In this document: positions 8,420 to 17,575 of the stretch, piece by piece
Layout: the number at the start of each line of letters is the position of its first letter
Position numbering within the stretch: position 1 is the first letter of the stretch
Source: Elusimicrobiota bacterium
GTDB taxonomy: Bacteria > Elusimicrobiota > Elusimicrobia > F11
DNA length: 64,000 nt
Assembly (NCBI GenBank): GCA_022072025.1
Contig: JAJVIP010000010.1
Span: 114,050-178,049 of the forward strand
Reading direction: 5' to 3'
Program-made: the position numbers and the translations under genes
Notes under the pieces: generated by a model
The model's input: only the letters and a program-made list of their open reading frames with translations
The model's database searches: none
Told to the model about the DNA's origin: nothing

Positions 8420-8476
8420 AAAAAAGGCGTCACCGCTCCCGAACGGGAACAGCAACGCCTTGGTTCGCCCAACAGC
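8420..8476 (-). promoter_or_regulatory. Twin-hairpin leader with terminator before the cyclase gene (element A)
   Basis: Read on the minus strand the leader has GCTG, a small hairpin TTGG-loop-CCAA, then immediately a G+C stem GGCGT...ACGCC enclosing CCCGTTCGGG, then six U residues, all directly upstream of the cyclase ribosome binding site. An intrinsic terminator placed between promoter and start codon is the usual expression platform of a cis-regulatory RNA. The 21-base segment ahead of the terminator stem is repeated with only two differences (both in the small loop) upstream of the prophage protease gene at 40044-40113. It does not match a riboswitch class I know. Confidence 0.45.
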
Positions 8477-8546
8477 TTTGACATTCATTCTATCTGATTG
8501 GTGGATTTTTATCGTCGATGATTTCCGTTTGTAAATTATTCATCAA

Positions 8547-8568
8547 GCCAATGTAAAGCCAACGTAAA
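8547..8568 (-). promoter_or_regulatory. Tandem 11-base boxes of OmpR/PhoB type
   Basis: On the minus strand TTTACGTTGGC is followed directly by TTTACATTGGC. Head-to-tail half-sites with a helical-turn period and a TTTAC core are the pattern bound by OmpR/PhoB-family winged-helix response regulators. They lie upstream of the cyclase leader and would be positioned to control it. No cognate regulator is encoded in this window. Confidence 0.4.
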
Positions 8569-8835
8569 GTCGAATTTTCTGAGCTCAATCAATCGACTTG
8601 GCTTCCCTTTTTGAAGAAGGTAGTCCTTTCAACCGCCTCGATTCCGACGGTAATTCGTCGAATCGCCGAATCTGTAACCGCTTTGATTTTTATAGGCGAA
8701 TTTGAAGCCGAAAGGCCTTGATTGATTCGCGAACTCGCTGTACTTCGGTCCGGACAGAGCGGCAAAAATAGCCCAAACGGGGCAACGGGTTGCACGAACG
8801 TCGCAACGTGGGAGAGATAAGGAGGCGATAGGGGT

Positions 8836-9075
8836 ATGCAGAACACCATCAAATTCGAAATGGACGACTGGGTAGAAATAGTCGAAGCACTCGGGTCGAA
8901 GATCCGCCAGATCGAGTCCGGCCAGCTTGGGCCGGAAAATCAGCCCGGGCAAGATAAGAAATGGATCGCGCATCTTCTACGCATCATTCGAAAAATCGAA
9001 GGGAGGATTGTCGAGGAACCGACTTCGCCGTTTTCAAGAAACACGTCACAACAAAAAAGGAGATCGATAACATGA
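8836..9075 (+). CDS. Unrecognised 79-residue protein, first gene of recombinase operon
   Basis: Starts MQNTIKFEMDDWVEIVEALG after AGGAGGCGATAGGGGT. The first 60 residues look alpha-helical with a possible amphipathic pair of helices; the C-terminal tail is Ser/Arg rich. The stop overlaps the next ATG (ATGA), so it is coupled to the next gene. No domain is recognised. Its reality rests on the good ribosome binding site and the tight four-gene coupling. Confidence 0.55.
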   Translation: MQNTIKFEMDDWVEIVEALGSKIRQIESGQLGPENQPGQDKKWIAHLLRIIRKIEGRIVEEPTSPFSRNTSQQKRRSIT

Positions 9076-9542
9076 ATGCCATCGACGCAAAAGTAGGTCA
9101 GAAGTACCTGTCAAAAAAGGGAACACCCGTCACGATGATTGCTCACAAGGGCGACAAGGTGACGCTGAAAATCAGCGGATCGGATAACGAAATCGACGTC
9201 GTCAAAAATTACGAGCTGAAGCCGTATCGCGACGCCGAGGTCAATAAGGAGGCGAAGTTTCTTATACGCGCCAACGGCGGCCGCGGCAAAGGCGGTCGAA
9301 AGCCGAGCAAAGAATCGCTCTCGACCACCATTGACCCGATGCTCTTAGCGGGCGGAAAGACCGTGAAGGATATTGCGGAACTCGCGATCAAAAACGCGCC
9401 TGATCTCGCCAAAGGCAAAGACGTGGAGGCCAATGTCCGGGCGCGAATGGTTTCTTTTTCTCGCAAGGGATGGAAAATTGAAAAGGACGACAAAAAACAC
9501 ATTCGCGTCATCAAACCAAAGGAGGTTGCCCATGCGAATTAA
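9072..9542 (+). CDS. Unrecognised 156-residue basic protein with winged-helix-like C-terminus
   Basis: The start MNAIDAKVGQKYLSKKGTPV at 9072 overlaps the previous stop. The N-terminal half looks like a small beta-barrel (GQKYLSKKGTPVTMIAHKGD, then VTLKISG), followed by a Gly/Arg/Lys-rich linker (RANGGRGKGGRKPSKES). The C-terminal 75 residues (KTVKDIAELAIKNAPDLAKG and VRARMVSFSRKGWKIEKDD) resemble a winged-helix DNA-binding unit of the HARE-HTH kind. I infer nucleic-acid binding from this pattern but cannot name a family. It overlaps the next start by 11 bases. Confidence 0.7.
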   Translation: MNAIDAKVGQKYLSKKGTPVTMIAHKGDKVTLKISGSDNEIDVVKNYELKPYRDAEVNKEAKFLIRANGGRGKGGRKPSKESLSTTIDPMLLAGGKTVKDIAELAIKNAPDLAKGKDVEANVRARMVSFSRKGWKIEKDDKKHIRVIKPKEVAHAN

Positions 9543-9843
9543 TCAAGGCGACAAGTTTTGGGTGATGGTGGACGCCAAACCCACCAGCGAATTGGCCGAT
9601 ATCTTGTTTGAGACGACCATCGACGGACTCGAACGCCAATTCAAAGGCGGGCTGACCTCCGACGACAACGTCACGATCTTCACCGATAACAAAGAGGCGT
9701 CGATTGAGGCCCACCGTCGAATGACTGCGGTCAACGTCGCCGAGGCGATCAAGAACATGGCCTCGGCCGACAGCATGAAAAAAGCCAAAACCGTCGAATT
9801 CAAATCCGCCACCGGCGCGGTGGTGTTCTCGGTCAACCTATGA
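9532..9843 (+). CDS. Unrecognised 103-residue protein
   Basis: MRINQGDKFWVMVDAKPTSE begins at 9532 after AAAGGAGGTTGCCC. The composition is mixed alpha/beta, without signal peptide or membrane helix; the segment DNVTIFTDNKEASIEAHRRM is the most structured-looking. The stop overlaps the ATG of the tyrosine recombinase (ATGA). The coupling suggests a role with that recombinase, possibly as an accessory or directionality factor, but no homology is recognised. Confidence 0.65.
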   Translation: MRINQGDKFWVMVDAKPTSELADILFETTIDGLERQFKGGLTSDDNVTIFTDNKEASIEAHRRMTAVNVAEAIKNMASADSMKKAKTVEFKSATGAVVFSVNL

Positions 9844-10727
9844 CGGCAGGCGCCGGCCTTTTGGCGAGGTTCCTCGCCCACTTGCGCGTGGAGCGCGGGC
9901 TTTCACTCGCCACCCAAACGGCCTACCGCCGCCAGATTGAAGGCTACCTCCGTGACGTCGCCAAACAAGGCGCCTCCCTCGCCGAGTCCACGAAAGAAAC
10001 CATCGTGGCGTATATTGGATCGCGTCAACGCGCTGGCCTTAAACCGAGTTCGGTTTTTCACCTCGCGCTGGCTATCCGCCAATTCCACCGGTTCCTGTTC
10101 GCGGAAAAATATCTCGGAATCGATCCTAGCGCGGGAATGAAACTTCCTAAATTTGAACACACTGTTCCTGAGCCTTTGTCTGTAGTCCAAATCGGTGTGC
10201 TTCTAACTCCATCGGTTTCTCGTAAATTTGCAGTCGTGAAAACGCAGACCATGATCACCGCCGCATACAGTTTGGGGTTGCGGGTTTCGGAGTTGGTGAA
10301 TCTCAATGCTGGCGATGTTAATTTCGAAGAAGGGTATGTCCGTGTGCGTCGAGGCAAGGGCGGTCAGGATCGAATTATCCCATTCGGGCAAACCCTAAAA
10401 AATGCGCTCAAGTGTTACATTGAAATGAGGAGCGAACAATCAAATCTAACGTTGCCTCACCTTTTCTTGAGCACAAGAGGAAGGCCGATCAGCCGAGGAA
10501 CGTTCTGGTGGCTACTGAAGCGGTGGGCGAATCGAGCCGGGATTAAGGGACGCGTCTCACCGCATCAGCTTCGGCATTCATTCGCGACTCATCTATTAGC
10601 TGGCGGGGCAAACATCAGAGGCATTCAAGCAGCCCTAGGACATAAGGATATCCGTCAAACTCAGAGATATTCCCATGTTGATATATCTTTCCTACGAAAA
10701 ACCCTGACTCATCTTCCAATGTCTTGA
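9840..10727 (+). CDS. XerC/XerD-like tyrosine recombinase
   Basis: A 295-residue recombinase with the N-terminal SAM-like DNA-binding domain (residues 5-95) and a complete catalytic domain: Arg148 (LGLRVSEL), Lys173 (RRGKGGQDR), His242 and Arg245 (HQLRHSFATHL), His268 (LGHKDI) and nucleophile Tyr277 (TQRYSHV). The size and lack of an AP2-like arm domain fit XerC/D rather than a phage integrase. It is the last gene of a four-gene operon whose other products are unknown, unlike chromosomal xer genes. It could therefore belong to an integron-like or small mobile unit, or be a lineage-specific Xer. Confidence 0.88.
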   Translation: MTAGAGLLARFLAHLRVERGLSLATQTAYRRQIEGYLRDVAKQGASLAESTKETIVAYIGSRQRAGLKPSSVFHLALAIRQFHRFLFAEKYLGIDPSAGMKLPKFEHTVPEPLSVVQIGVLLTPSVSRKFAVVKTQTMITAAYSLGLRVSELVNLNAGDVNFEEGYVRVRRGKGGQDRIIPFGQTLKNALKCYIEMRSEQSNLTLPHLFLSTRGRPISRGTFWWLLKRWANRAGIKGRVSPHQLRHSFATHLLAGGANIRGIQAALGHKDIRQTQRYSHVDISFLRKTLTHLPMS

Positions 10728-10792
10728 GCAACGAACCGCACGGCCCGCCATTCGTAAAGAATTGAGAGCTGTTCTAGAGGGAGGTGATCATA

Positions 10793-11152
10793 ATGGCCCA
10801 CGAAACAATGACTCAAATGAGCAACGAAGTGCGGCAATGTATCCAAAATTGTCTCGACTGTTTTCGGATCTGTGAAGAAACAGCGGCTCACTGCTTGGCG
10901 ATAGGTGGAAAGCACGCTGAGGCGTCTCATATTCAAGTGCTCCAAGACTGTGCGGACATCTGCAAAACAAGCGCTGGCTTCATGGCCCGTAATTCAGATC
11001 GGCATGGTCAAACTTGCGGCGTATGCGCCAAAGTCTGTCAAGAATGTGCCGAAAGCTGGGAACAAATGGCCGGGGGCGACAGCCTGATGAAGCAATGCGC
11101 AGATGCTTGCCGACGTTGTGCGCAATCTTGTCAGTCGATGGCTCGCATGTGA
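10793..11152 (+). CDS. Four-helix-bundle copper-storage protein (Csp, DUF326 type)
   Basis: The ATG at 10793 follows GAGGGAGGTGATCATA. The 119-residue product carries 15 Cys, spaced along helices so that they line the core of a bundle: QCIQNCLDCFRIC near residue 16-27, DCADIC, TCGVCAKVCQEC and CADACRRCAQSC. This is the pattern of Csp proteins, which store many Cu(I) ions. There is no signal peptide, so it is a cytosolic Csp3-like form. It converges on the CopA/Cus operon, and together they would handle intracellular copper. Confidence 0.92.
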   Translation: MAHETMTQMSNEVRQCIQNCLDCFRICEETAAHCLAIGGKHAEASHIQVLQDCADICKTSAGFMARNSDRHGQTCGVCAKVCQECAESWEQMAGGDSLMKQCADACRRCAQSCQSMARM

Positions 11153-11170
11153 TGAGAATCAAGTAGTCAT

Positions 11171-11228
11171 CCCCTGACCGTCCCAATCCGAGGTCGGAAG
11201 AGCGGCCAGGGGAATGGCATTTTTTTTA
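11171..11228 (+). terminator. Intrinsic terminator of the Csp gene
   Basis: CCCCTGACCG (11171-11180) pairs with CGGCCAGGGG (11203-11212) apart from one A/C mismatch. Eight bases later there is a run of eight T residues (11221-11228). It ends the rightward Csp transcript and overlaps the last bases of the oppositely oriented CopA gene. Confidence 0.75.
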
Positions 11229-13586
11229 CAGGCTTAATTTTCGCAATCGAAGCGCGTTACCGATCACTGATACCGAGCTGAGCGTCATCGCCGCCGCCGC
11301 GATCATCGGACTCAACAACAATCCTGTGAAGGGATAGAGAATTCCTGCGGCAACTGGAACGCCGAGAACGTTGTAGATGAAGGCGAAGAACAGATTTTGG
11401 CGGATGTTCCGCATCGTGCCTTGGCTGAGTCGATAGGCGCGGGCAATGCCTCTGAGATCTCCCTTCACGAGCGTCATCCGGGCGCTTTCCATCGCCACAT
11501 CGGTTCCGGTGCCCATCGCGATGCCCACGTTGGCCTGCGCCAAGGCTGGCGCGTCATTGATGCCATCCCCGGCCATCGCGACAATTTTTCCTTCAGCCTG
11601 AAACCGCTTTACTACCTCAATTTTCTGGTGAGGCAGTGTTTCCGCTTCAACTTTATCGATGCCTAACTTTTTGGCGACGGCCTCTGCGGTGGTGCGACTA
11701 TCGCCTGTTAACATCACAACATGGATGCCTTGCTTTTGAAGAATTTGAATCGCCTCTTTGGATGATTCTTTAATGGGATCGGCCACACCCAAAATCCCCG
11801 CCAATTGATTGTCAACCACGATGAACATCGCAGTCTGGCCTTCCCGGCGCATTTCCTCCGCTTTGTCTTTTGACTCACTCGCCGCAACACCGAGTTGCTC
11901 TAACAATGGCGCGTTCCCTATGGCGATTTGTTTGCCATCGATCACGCCAATCACGCCTTTTCCGGTGACGGACTTGAAATCCTTCGTTTGAGACAAGGCC
12001 AATTTCTTTTCCTGTGCGGCGGCGACAATCGCCGACGCTAATGGATGTTCGCTTCCTCGTTCAAGGCTGGCAGCCAAACCCAATATTTCATCTTCGGAAT
12101 GGCCATTTAATCCGACAAGAGAAACAACCCGAGGTTTTCCAACAGTTAGCGTGCCCGTTTTGTCGACGACCAGCGTGTCAACTTTTTCCATTAACTCAAG
12201 CGCTTCTGCGTTTTTAATTAGAACTCCAGCGGAAGCTCCGCGGCCGGTTCCAACCATAATCGACATCGGCGTCGCGAGTCCCAATGCGCAAGGGCAGGCG
12301 ATGATTAAGACAGCCACGGCATTCACGAGCGCATATCCCCAGCTCGGCGCAGGACCCACGAGACCCCAGATAACAAACGAAATTACTGCAACGAGTATAA
12401 CGATAGGTACAAAGTAAGACGCAATATAGTCTGCCAACCGCTGAATCGGTGCGCGACTTCTTTGCGCCTCTCCCACCATCTTCACAATCTGCGCGAGCAA
12501 CGTTTCGCTACCGACACGTTCCGCTTTCATCACAAATCCGCCCGACCCATTGACCGTTCCGCCCGTTACCTTGTCGTCTTTGGTCTTGTGGACTGGGATA
12601 GGTTCACCGGTCACCATCGACTCATCAATCGAGCTTTCTCCTTCCAAAACAATGCCATCGACGGGGATCTTCTCTCCAGGCCGAACTCGCAAATGGTCAC
12701 CCGGCTTCACATGTTCGAGCGGGATATCGCTTTCAGTTCCATCGCTACTTATGACTCGCGCGGTTTTGGGCGCGAGACCCAATAGGGCCTTGATGGCGCT
12801 GTTCGTCTGGCTTCGCGCACGAAGCTCCAGCACTTGGCCCAAGAGAACGAGTGTTGTGATGACGGCGCCGGCCTCAAAATAAACGGCTACCCCGCCGCCA
12901 TGAGTTCGGTATGCTTCGGGAAATAAATTGGGAAAAAGAGTGGCGATCACGCTGTACACATAGGCCGCGCCAGTGCCGATGGCGATTAACGTGAACATAT
13001 TGAGACTTTTGTTCTTAATTGACGCCCACCCCCGCACAAAAAAAGGCCAGCCACCCCATAAAATGACAGGAGTCGTCACGGCCATTTGTGCCCACATCGA
13101 GAACCGACCGGAAAACCAATGTTGAAGTGGTTGCCCAGGAATCATCTCGGACATCGCCATCAAAACGGCAGGCACCGTCAAGGCGGCGCTCACCCAGAAA
13201 CGTCGCGACATGTCTTTTAGCTCGGGGTTTTCTTCCTCTTCGGCTGATGCCATTACCGGTTCCAGCGCCATGCCGCAAATGGGGCAAGATCCGGGCGCGT
13301 CCCTTACGATCTCTGGGTGCATGGGACAGGTGTAGGTTGTTTTCTTTTGCAGTTTCTCCGTTGAGGGCTGCTCAACCGATGGCGGGACTTTGGCTCCACA
13401 GCATCCGTGATTATGAGTTTCAGTAGAAACATACCTTTCGGGATTCTGCTCAAACTTCTTAAGGCAATTGGTGCTGCAGAAATAATAAGTTTCACCCTTA
13501 TACACTTTCCGGCCGGCCACCTCTTTGGGGTCAATGGTCATTCCGCAAACCGGATCTTTAATCGCTTGTCCTATCGTGTTGTTCAT
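11226..13586 (-). CDS. copA: Copper-translocating P1B-type ATPase with YHS and heavy-metal-binding domains
   Basis: From the ATG at 13586 (ribosome binding site GAAGGAG) the protein has 786 residues. N-terminal modules in order: a YHS domain ([20 protein letters not shown], with [10 protein letters not shown]), a CC pair (HGCCGAK), and a heavy-metal-binding domain ([20 protein letters not shown]). Then the ATPase core: TM Cys motif [12 protein letters not shown], phosphorylation site [11 protein letters not shown] and hinge [15 protein letters not shown] specifies Cu(I)/Ag(I). It has no classic HMA domain. A first ATG at 13628 lacks a good ribosome binding site. The gene follows the CorE-type sigma gene by 70 bases and pumps cytosolic copper to the periplasm for the Cus system. 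Confidence 0.95.
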   Translation of the reverse strand: MNNTIGQAIKDPVCGMTIDPKEVAGRKVYKGETYYFCSTNCLKKFEQNPERYVSTETHNHGCCGAKVPPSVEQPSTEKLQKKTTYTCPMHPEIVRDAPGSCPICGMALEPVMASAEEEENPELKDMSRRFWVSAALTVPAVLMAMSEMIPGQPLQHWFSGRFSMWAQMAVTTPVILWGGWPFFVRGWASIKNKSLNMFTLIAIGTGAAYVYSVIATLFPNLFPEAYRTHGGGVAVYFEAGAVITTLVLLGQVLELRARSQTNSAIKALLGLAPKTARVISSDGTESDIPLEHVKPGDHLRVRPGEKIPVDGIVLEGESSIDESMVTGEPIPVHKTKDDKVTGGTVNGSGGFVMKAERVGSETLLAQIVKMVGEAQRSRAPIQRLADYIASYFVPIVILVAVISFVIWGLVGPAPSWGYALVNAVAVLIIACPCALGLATPMSIMVGTGRGASAGVLIKNAEALELMEKVDTLVVDKTGTLTVGKPRVVSLVGLNGHSEDEILGLAASLERGSEHPLASAIVAAAQEKKLALSQTKDFKSVTGKGVIGVIDGKQIAIGNAPLLEQLGVAASESKDKAEEMRREGQTAMFIVVDNQLAGILGVADPIKESSKEAIQILQKQGIHVVMLTGDSRTTAEAVAKKLGIDKVEAETLPHQKIEVVKRFQAEGKIVAMAGDGINDAPALAQANVGIAMGTGTDVAMESARMTLVKGDLRGIARAYRLSQGTMRNIRQNLFFAFIYNVLGVPVAAGILYPFTGLLLSPMIAAAAMTLSSVSVIGNALRLRKLSL

Positions 13587-13656
13587 AAAAAAACTCCTTC
13601 GTTGATGGTAGGCCAATTTGGCCTTCACCCGTGCTGACGTATGACCCTTTAAATTA

Positions 13657-14202
13657 TTACACCTGTCGGCAATGACAGTTCAGGCAGGCATGTTTAGCGC
13701 AGGTTCCGCAGGTCTCCAAAAGGCGCTTCTTTAGGCTTTGGCGAGCACGGTGAAGACGAACCGTAGCATTGTTCTGGCTTAAACCTTTTTTCTTGGCGTA
13801 GCTCTGAATTTCCTGTTCTTTCAGCTCGACTTCCTTGAGGGCATCCGCATATTCGGGCTTCATATCGCGGATAAGACTTTCCATGCATTTGCAGATGGCC
13901 TTCTCAATGTGGGGATTCATTTCTATAGGAATGATTTCCACCGTTGGATCAGCCGGAGTGAGTACGCGTTTTTCGACATCCCGATGCCGGTAATGATCAA
14001 TGATGGCGTTTCTCAGGATACGGTAGAACCAGGCCACAACTCGTTCATCGTTTCGAAGGGTTTGAGATTTCTTCAGGCCCTTTTGGTAGGCCGATTGAAG
14101 AATATCCTCAGCCACCTCGCCGCTCTCAACGCGGGAACGAACGAAGGCCAAAAATTTTTGATGATTATCGAAGATCACTGAATTGAGTTTTTCTTTACGC
14201 AT
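13657..14202 (-). CDS. CorE-type ECF sigma factor with built-in cysteine metal sensor
   Basis: A 181-residue sigma factor: region 2 at about residues 10-75 ([30 protein letters not shown]) and region 4 at about 105-160 ([20 protein letters not shown], then a helix-turn-helix). Between them is a CXC motif (Cys104, Cys106). The C-terminus carries a compact Cys-rich tail, Cys165, 168, 173, 176 and 178. A linker CXC plus C-terminal Cys domain is the hallmark of CorE-like (ECF44) sigma factors, in which bound copper switches promoter binding without an anti-sigma factor. It overlaps the CusA gene by 8 bases and precedes copA, so it probably controls this operon. Confidence 0.85.
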   Translation of the reverse strand: MRKEKLNSVIFDNHQKFLAFVRSRVESGEVAEDILQSAYQKGLKKSQTLRNDERVVAWFYRILRNAIIDHYRHRDVEKRVLTPADPTVEIIPIEMNPHIEKAICKCMESLIRDMKPEYADALKEVELKEQEIQSYAKKKGLSQNNATVRLHRARQSLKKRLLETCGTCAKHACLNCHCRQV

Positions 14203-17200
14203 TGCTCTCCATAAATTCTGGATTTGACGCCCTCACATCCACAGTTCCGTGTTTCATTTCATAACGCCACTTCCAAACAAAATAGATCGCCGGATACACC
14301 AAAAGCTCCAACACGAAGGATGTGAAGAGGCCTCCCACCATTGGTGCTGCGATGCGCTTCATGACATCGGAACCTGTCCCTACAGCCCACATGATCGGCA
14401 TAAATCCCAAGAAGTTAGTGGCCACCATCATGACCTTCGGCCGGATTCGCCGGACGGCTCCATGGATAACAGCTTCTTTGAGATCATCAAATGTCCGCAT
14501 CTTGCCTTCCTTCACGCGCTCGTCATAGGCGAGGTCCAGGTACAGGAGCATGAATACACCGGTTTCAGCATCCAGCCCCAAGAGAGCGATGATGCCCACC
14601 CAGACCGCGACGCTCATGTTGTAGTCGAGGATCCAAAGCAGCCAGACGGCTCCGATGGCGCTGAACGGAACGGCAGTAAGAACGATGGCCGTTTTCACCC
14701 ATGACCGCGTGCTCATATAAAGCAGCACCAGAATAATGAAAAGAGTCAACGGAACGACAACCGCCATCCGTTCGCGCATGGCCACCAGATTCTCGTACTG
14801 GCCGCTCCAACTGAGGGTATACCCTGCGGGCATCTGGAGCTTTTCGCGAACCAATTGCTTCGCTTCTTCCACATAACTACCAATGTCTCGGCCGGCGATA
14901 TCGACGTAAACATAACCGGCCAAGAGCCCGTTCTCGTTTCGAATCATGGACGGTCCTGACACAAGTTGAATGTCCGCAATTTGGGCGATAGGAATTTGAG
15001 CGCCGGTCATCGTGGGCACCAGCACTCGCTCCAATTTTTTAAGGTCCGTGCGAAGCTCGCGTGGATAGCGGACGATGACGCCATAGCGTTCCCGCCCTTC
15101 GATTGTCGTGGTGATCGTCTCACCGCCGATGGCGGACATGATGACCATTTCGGCATCTTTGATCGTTAGCCCATAACGCGCCAGTTGCTCCCGCTTTAAG
15201 GTGAAGTCCAGAAAATAGCCGCCGGCGGTGCGCTCGGCGTAGACGCTACGCGTGCCCGGAACTGAGCGGATTATGTTTTCGACGTCTCCGCCAATCTTTT
15301 CGATTTCCTTGAGATCCGCTCCGAATATCTTAATGCCGATGGGCGTGCGAATGCCCGTAGAGAGCATGTCAATCCGATTCTTGATTGGCATTGTCCAGGC
15401 GTTGGTGACGCCAGGGAAGCGCAAAGATTTATCCATGTCGTCCACCAAATCGTTAAACGAGATTCGATTCGGCCAAAGCCAACGGAAAGGAGCTTCCATG
15501 AAATCGGGAAGCCAAGAATACCACCGCTCTTTGGTCCGCCATTCAGAATGCGGTTTTAAAAGAACGGTCGTTTCCATCATGGAAAAAGGCGCGGGGTCCG
15601 TTGATGTCTCCGCACGTCCAGCTTTCCCGAACACCCGTTCCACTTCTGGAAAACCCATCAGAATTCGATCCTGCGTTTGCATCAGCTTTTGGGCTTCGGT
15701 TACGGAGATACCTGGAAGGGTCGTTGGCATATAGAGAATCGAGCCTTCCTCCAGCGGCGGCATAAATTCAGAGCCGATCCGAAAATAGATAGGGACGGTG
15801 AGCAAAACCAGCGCCAGCGATCCCAGAATGACTGTTTTGCGGCGCTCAATGACCCACCGAACCGCCGGTTCATAGAGGCGGAACATCGGACGGCTGATCG
15901 GGTGCTCTTCTTCCGTATAAAGCTTTCCCACAAACAACCAAGTCGCCACCTTTGCGAGCCAAGCCGGTCGGAAACGATAAGGATCAAGGCGCGTAAACAG
16001 CAATCGAACGGCGGGGGCCAAGGTAATCGCAAGGATCGCAGCCATCGCCAAAGCCAGGTTCTTCGTATACGCGAGGGGTTTGAAAAGTCGCCCTGCTTGG
16101 CCTTCCAGGGCAAAGATCGGCAGAAAGGCGACGGCCATGATCAACAAAGAATAAAAGGCCGAGGGGCCGACCTCCTGCATGGCGCGAATCAAAACCGCCC
16201 GAATATCTCCTTTGCGTCCCTTCTTGTCCCATTGCTCGATGTGCTTATGCGCGTTTTCCGACATGACGATCGAGGCGTCCACCATGTCGGCCACGGCGAC
16301 CGCGATGCCGCCGAGCGACATGACGCTCGAGGTAATCCGCATGAAGTACATCGGGATGAAGCTTAAGATGGTGGCAATCGGAAGACTGGTGATGGGCAGT
16401 AATGCGCTGGGGAAATGAAGAAGGAAAACAATGATAACCAGGCTCACGATGACCATCTCAGCGGTGAGTGCCTCGGTAATTGTGCGAATCGCTTCCTTAA
16501 TCAGTTCCGACCTGTCATAGGTCGTCACAAGCTCAACGCCCTTTGGAAGCGAAGGGCGAATCTCTTCGATCTTGGCTTTGACTCGCCGAATCACGTTTAA
16601 TGCATTCTCACCGTCACGCATAATGACAATGCCACCGACGACATCCCCTTGGCCATCCAAATCCGATACGCCACGACGAATATCCGGTCCCATAACTACT
16701 TGGGCGACATTTTTAATCAGGACAGGAGTTCCTCTCGACGCCATCGGTAAAGATCCCGATTCTGATCCAGACATCCCTGGAGAGAGTGCTGCCGCATTTG
16801 TGGGCATTGCTCGACTCGGAAGGCCGATGACAATATTCTCAATATCTTTAATCGATTTGGCGTAACCCCGACCGCGAACCATGTACTCAGCGCCGGCAAA
16901 TTCAACAACCCGTCCGCCCACATCGTTATTTCCATCACGAATCGCATCCACGACTTTCATCAGAGGAATGTTGTACGACGACAATGCGTTGGGATCAACG
17001 ATCACTTGGTATTGTTTTTGGAAACCGCCAATCGAGGCGACTTCCGCTACACCGGGAACAGCTTGGAGCAAATAACGCAAATTCCAATCTTGGAAACTAC
17101 GAAGATCCGCCAGATTATTTTTCCCTGTTTTATCAACGAGTGCGTATTGAAACACCCACCCAAGGCCCGTGGCATCCGGCCCCAGTTCCGTCCGAACCCC

Positions 17201-17566
17201 TTCCGGTAATCGGGGCGTTATTTTGGAGAGATACTCAAGTGTCCGGCTCCGCGCCCAATAGAGGTCGGTCCCGTCCTCAAAAATGACGTACACATACGAA
17301 AAACCGAAATCGGAAAAACCACGAATGGCTTTGACTTTCGGCGCACCCAAGAGAGCGCTGACGATCGGATAAGTGACCTGATCTTCGATAATGTCCGGGC
17401 TTCGGTCCCAGCGCGAATAAATAATAACCTGCTGGTCCGATAAATCGGGGATTGCGTCCAATGGCACACGCTTCATGGCGTAGAGGCCAGCCACAACGGC
17501 GGCGGCCGTGAAGATCAGAACGATAAATTTGTTCCGAGCGCAGAATTCAATAATTCGTTCGATCAT
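14195..17566 (-). CDS. cusA: CusA/CzcA-type heavy-metal RND efflux pump
   Basis: A 1123-residue inner-membrane pump, slightly long for the family. The start MIERIIEFCARNKFIVLIFT is typical of HME-RND proteins. The porter region contains LRYLLQAVPGVAEVASIGGF, and the TM4 relay motif is VAVADMVDASIVMSENAHKH. A low-complexity insertion rich in Met, Gly and Ser (near residues 270-295) is unusual. The surrounding CusB-like, CopA, Csp and CorE-like genes point to Cu(I)/Ag(I). It follows the CusB stop by 9 bases and overlaps the sigma gene. Confidence 0.93.
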   Translation of the reverse strand: MIERIIEFCARNKFIVLIFTAAAVVAGLYAMKRVPLDAIPDLSDQQVIIYSRWDRSPDIIEDQVTYPIVSALLGAPKVKAIRGFSDFGFSYVYVIFEDGTDLYWARSRTLEYLSKITPRLPEGVRTELGPDATGLGWVFQYALVDKTGKNNLADLRSFQDWNLRYLLQAVPGVAEVASIGGFQKQYQVIVDPNALSSYNIPLMKVVDAIRDGNNDVGGRVVEFAGAEYMVRGRGYAKSIKDIENIVIGLPSRAMPTNAAALSPGMSGSESGSLPMASRGTPVLIKNVAQVVMGPDIRRGVSDLDGQGDVVGGIVIMRDGENALNVIRRVKAKIEEIRPSLPKGVELVTTYDRSELIKEAIRTITEALTAEMVIVSLVIIVFLLHFPSALLPITSLPIATILSFIPMYFMRITSSVMSLGGIAVAVADMVDASIVMSENAHKHIEQWDKKGRKGDIRAVLIRAMQEVGPSAFYSLLIMAVAFLPIFALEGQAGRLFKPLAYTKNLALAMAAILAITLAPAVRLLFTRLDPYRFRPAWLAKVATWLFVGKLYTEEEHPISRPMFRLYEPAVRWVIERRKTVILGSLALVLLTVPIYFRIGSEFMPPLEEGSILYMPTTLPGISVTEAQKLMQTQDRILMGFPEVERVFGKAGRAETSTDPAPFSMMETTVLLKPHSEWRTKERWYSWLPDFMEAPFRWLWPNRISFNDLVDDMDKSLRFPGVTNAWTMPIKNRIDMLSTGIRTPIGIKIFGADLKEIEKIGGDVENIIRSVPGTRSVYAERTAGGYFLDFTLKREQLARYGLTIKDAEMVIMSAIGGETITTTIEGRERYGVIVRYPRELRTDLKKLERVLVPTMTGAQIPIAQIADIQLVSGPSMIRNENGLLAGYVYVDIAGRDIGSYVEEAKQLVREKLQMPAGYTLSWSGQYENLVAMRERMAVVVPLTLFIILVLLYMSTRSWVKTAIVLTAVPFSAIGAVWLLWILDYNMSVAVWVGIIALLGLDAETGVFMLLYLDLAYDERVKEGKMRTFDDLKEAVIHGAVRRIRPKVMMVATNFLGFMPIMWAVGTGSDVMKRIAAPMVGGLFTSFVLELLVYPAIYFVWKWRYEMKHGTVDVRASNPEFMESNA

Positions 17567-17575
17567 AAGCAGGTC

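Larger units (their letters stand above)
8402..8835. other. Intergenic stretch between the divergent cyclase and small-protein operons
   Basis: No convincing gene is seen in these 434 bases. They hold the cyclase leader element, a possible cyclase -10 (TAGAAT on the minus strand, 8492-8487), the tandem 11-base repeat, and further right several GAATCG/CGAATC-rich short repeats before the ribosome binding site of the rightward operon. A sequence TTGATT-17 bases-TACTTC near 8720 is a weak promoter candidate for that operon. Confidence 0.5.

Noticed and set aside
8589..8973. Leftward ORFs of 87 and 114 residues across the intergenic region and the start of the small-protein operon
   Set aside because: No ribosome binding site or recognisable product, and they run through the control region of the rightward operon.
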